This document shows positions 34,720-41,653 of a stretch of DNA of 64,000 nucleotides, piece by piece. The position numbers were made by a program, and so were the translations under genes. Position 1 is the stretch's first letter; the number at the start of each line of letters is the position of its first letter. The stretch comes from Bin107 sp965221655 (GTDB lineage Bacteria; UBA8248): NCBI GenBank assembly GCA_965221655.1, contig OZ244906.1:1240001-1304000 (forward strand), given 5' to 3'. The notes below the pieces were generated by a model. It searched no databases and was not told where the DNA came from. It was given only the letters and a program-made list of their open reading frames with translations.

Positions 34720-35658
34720 CTAGTGAACCATGCCCTTGCGCGCCCAGCCCTTGTCGATGGCGAATCCCATCAGTCCGCGCGGCATGAAGCGCGCCACCAA
34801 GACGATGAACACGCCGAACGCGATGAGGTGGGCCGTGGGGAACTTCACCCAGGTGATTTCCTGCACGATGTAGAGGATGAACGTGCCCAGAATCGGGCCG
34901 ATGACCGTCCCCTTGCCGCCGAACATGGCGAAGAGCTTCATATAGATGGTGACGAGGATGAAGAATTCCGTCTCGGGGTCGATGTAGAGAACCTTGTACG
35001 CCTGGATGCCGCCGGCCGCCGCCGGGAAGATGGCGGAAAGCGCGAAGGCGGAGAGCTTGTAGAACGTGGAGTTGATGCCCAGGCTCTCCGCGGCTATTTC
35101 GTCTTCGCGTATGGCGTTGAGCCGGATGCCGAAGCGCGAGTGCCCCACCCAGTAGGAGACGACAATGGTGATGAACATCACGATCAGCATGGCGAAATAG
35201 GTTTCGAAGGAGTTCTCCACGTTGGGCAGCCCGATTCCCTCGCCGCCGTGGGTGAGGTCCTCCCACACCGTGGCCACCACGCGCGTGCCCTCCGCCGCAC
35301 CGAGCATGGCGATGGCGAAATACGGCCCCTTGAGACGCAGTACCGGGAAGCCGATGCACAGCGAGATCACGAAGGAGACGAACACGCCCACGAAGAGCGT
35401 CGGCACCCAGTGCCAGCCGTAGTCCACCACCAGAATGGCCGTGGCGTAGGCGCCGATGCCGTAGAACATCACGTGGCCGAAGGACACGTAGCCCGTGTAG
35501 CCGCTGATGATGTTCCAGCTCAGCGAGAGGACGACGTACATCATCGTGAACATTACGACGGAACGCAGATAGAGATTGATCTGCCAGGGCATGAAAATCA
35601 GGACAATCGTGAGTATGCCCAGTAGTCCGAAGTTGCGAAGATGCTCCTTTTGGGCCAT
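34720..35658 (-). CDS. livM: Branched-chain amino acid-type ABC permease LivM
   Basis: A 312-residue membrane permease with about nine hydrophobic segments. LivM landmarks are LSWNIISGYTGYVSFGHVMFYGIGAY, RFGIRLNAIREDEIAAESLGIN (the permease coupling region) and MFGGKGTVIGPILGTFIL. It pairs with LivH in the inner membrane. Ten bases downstream of livH. Confidence 0.95.
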   Translation of the reverse strand: MAQKEHLRNFGLLGILTIVLIFMPWQINLYLRSVVMFTMMYVVLSLSWNIISGYTGYVSFGHVMFYGIGAYATAILVVDYGWHWVPTLFVGVFVSFVISLCIGFPVLRLKGPYFAIAMLGAAEGTRVVATVWEDLTHGGEGIGLPNVENSFETYFAMLIVMFITIVVSYWVGHSRFGIRLNAIREDEIAAESLGINSTFYKLSAFALSAIFPAAAGGIQAYKVLYIDPETEFFILVTIYMKLFAMFGGKGTVIGPILGTFILYIVQEITWVKFPTAHLIAFGVFIVLVARFMPRGLMGFAIDKGWARKGMVH

Positions 35659-35668
35659 CCGACCTCTC

Positions 35669-36658
35669 CTAGTTTTCTCTCGGCCCCATCAGGCCGCGCG
35701 GCCTGATCAGCAACACGAAGACCATCATCCCGTAGGACGCAATTTCCACCATGGCGGTGCCGTTGGGGATCATGAAGGAGATGAGACTCTCGATGACCGC
35801 GAGCATCACGCCTCCGATGAGCGCACCGATATAGTGACCCCTGCCTCCCAGCACGATGATGGCGAAAGCCTGCAGCGTGTAGAGAACGCCCGTCTCTGGG
35901 TTGAAGCCGAACTGAATCGACACCAGGGCGCCGCCTGCGACCGCGAGTGCTGCGGCGAGACCCGAGGTGATCATGTAGATGTGGAAGATGTTGATGCCGC
36001 AGACCATGGCGACGTCCGCGTTTTGGGCCGTGGCGCGTATCGCCTTGCCGATGCGGTGGAGTTTCAGGAAGAAGAACACGCTCAGGGATATGAAGGCGGC
36101 CATGACGAAGCTGATGATCTTGCTCCTGCTCACCGCGATGGTCTCGGTGAGCTGCAGTGCGTCGGGAGCGTAGGGAATGGTGCGGTAGTCCGTGGTGAAT
36201 ATGGCCTCCACGATGTGGATGATCGTAAGGCCCATGCCGAAGGTGATCAGCAGCGGCGTCAGTTCCGGCCCGCCCACCACGGCGTTGAGCAGCAGCTTCT
36301 GAATCAGGATGCCCAGGACAAAGGCGATGGGCAGCGTGAAGAACAGGGCGAGCAGCGGGTCGACGCCGAGCAAGAAGAAGAACACCCAGGTCAGGTACGC
36401 CCCGAGCATCACCATCTCGCCGTGGGCCACGTTGATGATGCGCATGACGCCGAAGATGAGCGTGAGCCCCACGGCGAACATGGCGTACACGCCGCCCTGC
36501 ATGATGCCGTTCAGGATGACGGTGGTCAGATCGGCCAACCACTGCAGGTCGAAGAAGACGTTATCGGTATAAATCCCCACCCCGAAGGGGATGGTGTACG
36601 CCGCGACCAAAAAAACCGCCAGCCAGTATTTGCTGCGAATTTCCGCTTTTTCCTGCAT
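35669..36658 (-). CDS. livH: Branched-chain amino acid-type ABC permease LivH
   Basis: A 329-residue permease with LivH landmarks GIMQGGVYAMFAVGLTLIFGVMRIINVAHGEMVMLGAYL, the coupling region GKAIRATAQNADVAMVCGIN, and IVLGGRGHYIGALIGGVMLAVIES. First permease gene of the transporter operon, 129 bases after the nearer binding-protein gene with a hairpin between. Confidence 0.95.
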   Translation of the reverse strand: MQEKAEIRSKYWLAVFLVAAYTIPFGVGIYTDNVFFDLQWLADLTTVILNGIMQGGVYAMFAVGLTLIFGVMRIINVAHGEMVMLGAYLTWVFFFLLGVDPLLALFFTLPIAFVLGILIQKLLLNAVVGGPELTPLLITFGMGLTIIHIVEAIFTTDYRTIPYAPDALQLTETIAVSRSKIISFVMAAFISLSVFFFLKLHRIGKAIRATAQNADVAMVCGINIFHIYMITSGLAAALAVAGGALVSIQFGFNPETGVLYTLQAFAIIVLGGRGHYIGALIGGVMLAVIESLISFMIPNGTAMVEIASYGMMVFVLLIRPRGLMGPREN

Positions 36659-36700
36659 ACGAAACCCACGCCCTCAAGAGTATTGCGCAAATAACCCGGA

Positions 36701-36754
36701 TACTCGCCTTCGCGCCGGGACCTCCTGAGCAGCCCCGGCGCGAAAGGTCGAGTA
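36701..36754 (-). terminator. Long intercistronic hairpin between binding-protein gene and livH
   Basis: Arms 36701-36719 and 36734-36754 pair over about 19 bp with two single-base bulges and a loop of some 14 bases. No T run follows on the transcribed strand. Its likely role is 3'-end protection or partial termination after the binding-protein message. Confidence 0.65.
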
Positions 36755-36787
36755 TGTATTACATTTTTGCGTTGAACGCAAACTGCC

Positions 36788-37984
36788 TTAGTTCTTGGCT
36801 CTGTCTTTCCACATCGGCATCGGCAGCTTGTAGGGAACTTCCGATATCTTCTTGGGCCAGACGATCTTGCGCTGGCCGTCGAGAATCTGGAAGGTGAGTC
36901 CCTCGTGCTGGTTCAGGTTGGTGTCGTCCACCTTCCAGGGACCGATGATGGTCGTGGTCTTCATGGTGCGCAGCGCCTTCCACACCTTGTCGCGATCCGC
37001 GGAACCCGCCTTGGCCACGGCGTCGCCGAAAATCTGCAGGGACGCATAGGACTGGCCGGCGTGGTAGTTCGGCTTCACGCCGTAGCGCTTCTCGTAGGCC
37101 GCGATGTATTCCTTCATGCCGGGCCGCTTGAGGATGTCCGGCTTGGGCTCCCACTGGCTGAAGCCGAGCACGTACTCCGCCGTGTCGCCGAGCTGCTTGG
37201 CGAACTTCGGCAGACCCGGGCCGACGGTGCCCGCGAAAATCTTGAGGTTGATGTTCAGCTCGCGCAGCTGGCGAATCTGCGCCGAGGCGTCGGCGAAGTA
37301 GCTGTTCGAGATCAGCGCTTCCGCGCGACGCGCCTTGATCTTCTGGAGCAGCGCGGTGAAGTCGGTCTGTTTGCGGGGATAGTTCTCGTTCAGCACGACC
37401 TCAAGGCCGAGCTTCTTCGCCCACTCCACGGCGCCCTCGGCCGACTGGCGGGGGAAGAGGCTGTCCTCGCCCACGATGGCGATGCGCTTCACGCCGATGT
37501 CCTTGGCGATGTGGATCGCGCCCTTCTGGTAGTCCTGCGCGACGGCGATGATGTTGAACAGATACTTGCGGCCCTTCTTCCAGATGATACCCGAGGAGGC
37601 GCCCGGCGCCATCGTGGGGTACTTGTAGCGCTCGAGCACGTTGGCCACCGCGTCGGTGATGCCGCTCGAGTAGGGGCCGATGGTCAGGTTCACCTTGTCC
37701 TGCGTGATGAGCTTCTCGTAGAGCTTGATGCTGGTCTGCTTGTCCGACTTGTCGTCGAGAATCGTGAAGTCGATCTTCTTGCCGAGCCAGCCGTTCTTGG
37801 CGTTCATCTGGTCCACGTACAGCTTGTAGGAGTTCACCATACGGCCAGCGGGCTCGGCGTAGCGGCCCGTCTGCGAAATGGCGATTCCCAGGGTGACCTT
37901 GTCCGCCGCAAGGGCTTTCTCCACGAAGGGAGCAGCCGTGAGGGCGACGGCAAAGCCTAGAAACAGCACCAGGCATTTCTTCAT
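36788..37984 (-). CDS. ABC transporter substrate-binding protein, LivK/AmiC type (copy 1)
   Basis: A 398-residue periplasmic binding protein (Peripla_BP_6). The signal peptide is MKKCLVLFLGFAVALTAAP with cleavage near ALAADK. Domain landmarks: GIAISQTGRYAEPAGRMVN, GPYSSGITDAVANVLERYKYP, and IAIVGEDSLFPRQSAEGAVEW. Over a 118-residue core it differs from the neighbouring copy at only two positions. The start at 37984 has AAAGGAG upstream. It precedes livHMGF and has its own strong promoter. The substrate is probably an amide or branched amino acid; sequence alone cannot decide. Confidence 0.93.
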   Translation of the reverse strand: MKKCLVLFLGFAVALTAAPFVEKALAADKVTLGIAISQTGRYAEPAGRMVNSYKLYVDQMNAKNGWLGKKIDFTILDDKSDKQTSIKLYEKLITQDKVNLTIGPYSSGITDAVANVLERYKYPTMAPGASSGIIWKKGRKYLFNIIAVAQDYQKGAIHIAKDIGVKRIAIVGEDSLFPRQSAEGAVEWAKKLGLEVVLNENYPRKQTDFTALLQKIKARRAEALISNSYFADASAQIRQLRELNINLKIFAGTVGPGLPKFAKQLGDTAEYVLGFSQWEPKPDILKRPGMKEYIAAYEKRYGVKPNYHAGQSYASLQIFGDAVAKAGSADRDKVWKALRTMKTTTIIGPWKVDDTNLNQHEGLTFQILDGQRKIVWPKKISEVPYKLPMPMWKDRAKN

Positions 37985-38099
37985 GTCTTGCACTCCTTTG
38001 AATGAAAGTTCTACCGCCGACAAACGATTTCTCTGGTTGCGCGCCGCCCCCGGCAACGCGCCGATTCAGCTTCTCTGCTCCTGAGTTACGAAGCTTCGA

Positions 38100-38157
38100 A
38101 TACGCATATCATGGTGCAAAGTTCGCGCTATCATACGCATATCGATTCGTATGTCAA
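38100..38157 (-). promoter_or_regulatory. Strong promoter of copy-1 binding protein with repeated operator-like motif
   Basis: On the minus strand TTGACA (38152-38157) and TATGAT (38130-38135) lie 16 bases apart. The 11-base motif ATACGCATATC occurs twice on the plus strand, at 38133-38143 overlapping the -10 and spacer, and at 38100-38110 about 20 bases downstream of the -10. A CATACG/CGTATG inverted repeat (38132-38137, 38148-38153) overlaps the first. The layout suits a repressor binding in phase (33-base spacing). Confidence 0.65.
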
Positions 38158-38218
38158 GTTAGACGAAAACCGAAAAATCGCCCCGCCCCTGCAGCGCGCC
38201 GGACTTGCGCCGCAACAA

Positions 38219-38246
38219 CCCCCGCTCCGCAAATGCGGAGCGGGGG
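38219..38246 (-). terminator. Perfect 12-bp hairpin after copy-2 binding-protein gene
   Basis: Arms 38219-38230 and 38235-38246 are fully complementary with loop AAAT, beginning 17 bases after the stop codon. The transcribed-strand flank TTGTTG is only weakly T-rich, so termination may be partial. Confidence 0.7.
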
Positions 38247-38263
38247 CCGGCGTGGTTTCGTCT

Positions 38264-39457
38264 TCAGTTCTTGGCCCTGTCCTTCCAGGCGGGCATCGGC
38301 AGCTTGTAGGGGACTTCAGCGATTTTCTTCGGCCAGACGATTTTGCGCTGGCCGTCGAGAATCTGGAAGGTGAGCCCCTCGTGATCGTTGAGATTCCTCT
38401 CGTCCACCTTCCAGTTGCCCATCACGGTCGAGAACGCGGAGGTGCGCAGCGTCTGCCAGACCTTCTGGCGGTCGTAGGAACCCGCTTTCTGGATCGCCTG
38501 CGCCATAATCTGCATCGACACGTAGGCGATGCCCGCGTGGTAGTTCGGCTTCACGCCGTGGCGCTTCTCGTAGGCGCTGATGAACTGCTTCATGCCCGGG
38601 AACTTCAGTATGTCGGGTCTGGGCTCCCACTGGCTGAAGCCGAGCACGTACTCCGCCGTGTTGCCGAGCTGCTTGGCGAACTTCGGCAGGCCCGGGCCGA
38701 CGGTGCCCGCAAAAATCTTGAGGTTGATGTTCAGCTCGCGCAACTGGCGAATCTGCGCCGAGGCGTCCGCGAAGTAGCTGTTCGAGATCAGCGCCTCCGC
38801 CCGGCGCGCCTTGACCTTCTGGAGCAACGCGGTGAAGTCGGTCTGCTTTCGGGGATAGTTCTCGTTCAGCACGACCTCAAGGCCCAGCTTCTTCGCCCAC
38901 TCCACGGCGCCCTCGGCCGACTGGCGGGGGAAGAGGCTGTCCTCGCCCACGATGGCGATGCGCTTGACGCCAATCTCCTTCGCCAGGTGAACCGCCCCCC
39001 TCTGGTAGTTCTGGGCGATGGCGTTTTGGTTGAAGATGTATTTTCTCCCCTTCATCCACACCACCTTGGAGGAGGCGCCCGGCGCCAGCGTGGGGTACTT
39101 GTAGCGCTCGAGGATGTTGGCCACCGCGTCTGTGATGCCGCTCGAGTAGGGGCCGAGCGTCAGGTCGACCCTGTCCTGCGTGATGAGCTTCTCGTAGAGC
39201 TTGATGCTGGTCTGCTTGTCCGACTTGTCGTCGAGCAACACGATGCGCATCTTCTTGCCCAACAGACCGCCCTTTGCGTTTTGCTGGTCCGCGAACAGGT
39301 TGTAGGCGTTCACGAACCGGCCCGCGGGCTCCGCGTAGCGGCCCGTCTGGGAAAGGGCCGCGCCGAATACTATCTCGTTCGCCGCCTGAACCGGGGCGGC
39401 AAACGACACCGTCGCCACCAAAAACGCGATTGCAATGCACGTGCGAAACGCTTTCAT
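38264..39457 (-). CDS. ABC transporter substrate-binding protein, LivK/AmiC type (copy 2)
   Basis: A 397-residue Peripla_BP_6 protein with signal peptide MKAFRTCIAIAFLVATVSFAA and cleavage near VQAANE. It shares GRYAEPAGR and DDKSDKQTSIKLYEKLITQD with copy 1, and from IGVKRIAIVG to FSQWEP it matches at 116 of 118 residues. The signal peptides and the C-terminal third differ more. It probably feeds the same LivHMGF permease with a related ligand. It has its own promoter at the end of moaE and a hairpin behind it, so it is its own transcript. Confidence 0.93.
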   Translation of the reverse strand: MKAFRTCIAIAFLVATVSFAAPVQAANEIVFGAALSQTGRYAEPAGRFVNAYNLFADQQNAKGGLLGKKMRIVLLDDKSDKQTSIKLYEKLITQDRVDLTLGPYSSGITDAVANILERYKYPTLAPGASSKVVWMKGRKYIFNQNAIAQNYQRGAVHLAKEIGVKRIAIVGEDSLFPRQSAEGAVEWAKKLGLEVVLNENYPRKQTDFTALLQKVKARRAEALISNSYFADASAQIRQLRELNINLKIFAGTVGPGLPKFAKQLGNTAEYVLGFSQWEPRPDILKFPGMKQFISAYEKRHGVKPNYHAGIAYVSMQIMAQAIQKAGSYDRQKVWQTLRTSAFSTVMGNWKVDERNLNDHEGLTFQILDGQRKIVWPKKIAEVPYKLPMPAWKDRAKN

Positions 39458-39636
39458 TTCACTGCCTCCCTATGCGGTGAGGAAAAACCTTGCTGCAAGC
39501 GGCGAAAGTTCGCCCCCTCGTTCAACGTGTACGATGCAAGACAAGGCAAAACTCTGCCCGCGAATCTTCTTTGCCGAAGGTTCCGCGGGGTGCGCGACGC
39601 CGGCGGGCGACGCGATTCGTTCGAGCAGGAAATGAA

Positions 39637-39664
39637 ATTCTAGTCAGAACGGGGGAAATGTCAA
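39637..39664 (-). promoter_or_regulatory. Promoter of copy-2 binding protein, overlapping the moaE stop
   Basis: TTGACA (39659-39664) and TAGAAT (39637-39642) lie on the minus strand with a 16-base spacer. The -35 overlaps the moaE stop codon, so the leader would be about 175 bases. Confidence 0.6.
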
Positions 39665-40122
39665 ACGCGCTCTTTTTGCGTTTCCTTCGCCTCGGCCGTC
39701 TCCGCGTCCACCGGACATCCCTCGACCCAGCAGACGCCGTTCTCGCCGAATTCCTTCTTCCAGATCGGCACGATCTGCTTGATGCGATCGATGGCGTAGC
39801 GGCACGCCTTGAAGGCCGCGTCGCGGTGGGCCGAGGCCGCCGCGATGCCCACCGCCACGTCGCCCACCACGAGGGTTCCCACCCGGTGGGCCATCGCCAG
39901 GTGGGTGACGCCGAAGCGTTCTTCTATCTCGTCCGCGACCTGGCGCATCTTCTTCTCCGCCATGCCCGGATAGGCGTGGTACTCCAGGCGGGTGACCTCC
40001 TGGCCCGCGCTGTGGTTCCGCACCCTGCCGACGAACGTGCACAGCCCGCCCAGTTCGGGAGAACCCAGGGCGTTCGTCAACTCCTCGACGTCGATGGGCG
40101 CACTCGTGATGCGGCAGATCAT
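39661..40122 (-). CDS. moaE: Molybdopterin synthase catalytic subunit MoaE
   Basis: A 153-residue protein. Family motifs: GGLCTFVGRVRNHSAG, LEYHAYPGMAEKKM, the HR pair in AMAHRVGTL, AAASAHRDAAFKACRYAIDRIKQIVPIWKKE with catalytic K115 and K122. It converts cyclic pyranopterin monophosphate to molybdopterin with sulfur from MoaD. ATG at 40122 overlaps the moaD stop (ATGA). Supplies cofactor for enzymes such as the molybdopterin oxidoreductase at 4958-7276. Confidence 0.95.
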   Translation of the reverse strand: MICRITSAPIDVEELTNALGSPELGGLCTFVGRVRNHSAGQEVTRLEYHAYPGMAEKKMRQVADEIEERFGVTHLAMAHRVGTLVVGDVAVGIAAASAHRDAAFKACRYAIDRIKQIVPIWKKEFGENGVCWVEGCPVDAETAEAKETQKERV

Positions 40123-40370
40123 GCGCAGCCTCCGCTGATGGGGGGAATCAACGCCAACTCGTCGCCTGCGTCCACGGGCGTGCCCTCGCCGGCGAACTCC
40201 TGGTTCACGGAGACGGCGATGGACTCCATGCGGCCCGCAAAGACCGGATAGCGCGCGGCGAGGCTCTCGCGCAGATCGGCGACCGTGGCGGTCTCGGGCA
40301 CGTCGAGGTCGACCTCGTCCTCTCCGGTTACCTCTTTCGCCCAGGCGAAGCATTTGACGCGAATCTTCAT
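40119..40370 (-). CDS. moaD: Molybdopterin synthase sulfur-carrier subunit MoaD with C-terminal Gly-Gly-Cys-Ala
   Basis: An 83-residue ubiquitin-like protein: KIRVKCFAWAKEVTG, TVADLRESLAARYP, and the C-terminal ELALIPPISGGCA. MoaD normally ends exactly at Gly-Gly, whose carboxyl is adenylated and thiocarboxylated. Here two more codons (Cys-Ala) precede the TGA that overlaps the moaE start. Some ThiS/MoaD-like carriers such as QbsE end in GG plus two residues that a JAMM protease removes; this may be such a precursor. An error in the read is the alternative. Confidence 0.9.
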   Translation of the reverse strand: MKIRVKCFAWAKEVTGEDEVDLDVPETATVADLRESLAARYPVFAGRMESIAVSVNQEFAGEGTPVDAGDELALIPPISGGCA

Positions 40371-40500
40371 ATGGTTCCCCGCTCCACGCAAACACGGGCC
40401 CGCTGGCCGCATGGACCCTTTTTCGGGATGATAGATATTCCCCGCCGCGGAATCAAGGCGGCAACCACACCGCCTTCGTGCGGCTCCCCGCGCCCGGGTG

Positions 40501-40506
40501 TATAAT
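40501..40506 (+). promoter_or_regulatory. Consensus -10 box eight bases before the MidA-type gene (leaderless start)
   Basis: TATAAT is a perfect -10 and ends 7 bases before the ATG at 40514. Transcription would begin at or next to the start codon. No SD is present. No convincing -35 was found. Confidence 0.5.
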
Positions 40507-40513
40507 CGTGCGC

Positions 40514-41653
40514 ATGAAAATAGCCGCACACCCCGAACTCTCCCGCGCCCTTGCGGATGCGCTCGACAAAGGCCCCATTCCCTTTCGCCGCTTCATGGAG
40601 CTCGCCCTCTACCATCCGGCGGGCGGCTATTATTGCAGAGAAGGCGCGCGCATCGGCCCGGAGGGCGACTTCTACACCGGCCCCCACCAAAGCCCGTGGC
40701 TCGGGAGGATGATCGCGCGGTTTCTCGAAAGCGTCCGGCGGCGCATGGACGATGCGCATCCGCTCCACCTTTGGGAGTACGGCCCCGGAGAGGGGTGGCT
40801 CGCCCTGGACGTTCTCGAGGCGGCGCGCCCCGGGTGCGGACTCGCCTACACGCTCGTCGAGCAAAGCGCACCCGCCAGAAAGCGGATGCGGGCACGCCTC
40901 GGGGAGCGGGCCGCCGTGCGCTTCGCACACGCCGCGGAGTACCCGCCTCCGGGCTTTGAGGGCGTCGTGCTCGCCCATGAGTTTCTCGACGCCCTGCCCT
41001 TTCACGTCATCGTCCAGCAGGAAACGCACGTCGAGGAGAGCTACGTGGAGTGGCGCGGGGGGCGGCTTCGCTTCTGCGAGGGTGCGCCCTCGGATGCGCG
41101 GCTCACAGGCTGGTTTTCTGATCTGGGCGTTCGGCTCTCTCCCGGCCAGACGGCGGAGGTGAACCTGTGCGCGTACGAATGGGTGCGCGAGGTGGCGCGC
41201 CGCATGGCGCGCGGCGCAGTGCTCATTTTCGACTACGGCTTCTCCGCCCGCGTGCTCTACGACGCCACCCGCCCCAAGGGCGCGCTGCGGGGCTACAGAA
41301 ACCACACCCTCACGAGCGACGTGCTCTCCCGCCCCGGGGAGACCGACATCACCACCCACGTGGACTTCACATCCGTTCTGCGCGCCGCCGAGGGCATGGA
41401 ACTCGCGGGCTTTACGGATCAGGCGCGTTTTCTGCTGGGCGCAGGCCTGGCGGAAGCGCTGGAAGACGCGGGGGAAGCGGATGAGGAGAACGCCAGGCGC
41501 GAGCGGCAGGCCGTCATGGGCGTCATGAACCCCGCGGGGCTGGGCGGTGCCATCAAGGTCATGCTGCTCTCGAAAAACCTGGACCTCGGCGATTTGGAGG
41601 CGTTCTCGATGAAGCCCGACGACAGGGCGTCTTTTGACACCCTCGCGGGCTAG
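40514..41653 (+). CDS. SAM-dependent methyltransferase, MidA/NDUFAF7 family
   Basis: A 379-residue class I methyltransferase of the MidA (DUF185) family. Motifs: PIPFRRFMELALYHPAGGYY at the N-terminus, the family GDFYTGP, the SAM loop LWEYGPGEGWLALDVL, LAHEFLDALPFHV, and IFDYGF later. Mitochondrial NDUFAF7 methylates an Arg of complex I; bacterial targets are unknown. There is no SD; a perfect TATAAT lies immediately upstream, suggesting a leaderless message. The stop shares CTAG with the recJ stop. Confidence 0.86.
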   Translation: MKIAAHPELSRALADALDKGPIPFRRFMELALYHPAGGYYCREGARIGPEGDFYTGPHQSPWLGRMIARFLESVRRRMDDAHPLHLWEYGPGEGWLALDVLEAARPGCGLAYTLVEQSAPARKRMRARLGERAAVRFAHAAEYPPPGFEGVVLAHEFLDALPFHVIVQQETHVEESYVEWRGGRLRFCEGAPSDARLTGWFSDLGVRLSPGQTAEVNLCAYEWVREVARRMARGAVLIFDYGFSARVLYDATRPKGALRGYRNHTLTSDVLSRPGETDITTHVDFTSVLRAAEGMELAGFTDQARFLLGAGLAEALEDAGEADEENARRERQAVMGVMNPAGLGGAIKVMLLSKNLDLGDLEAFSMKPDDRASFDTLAG

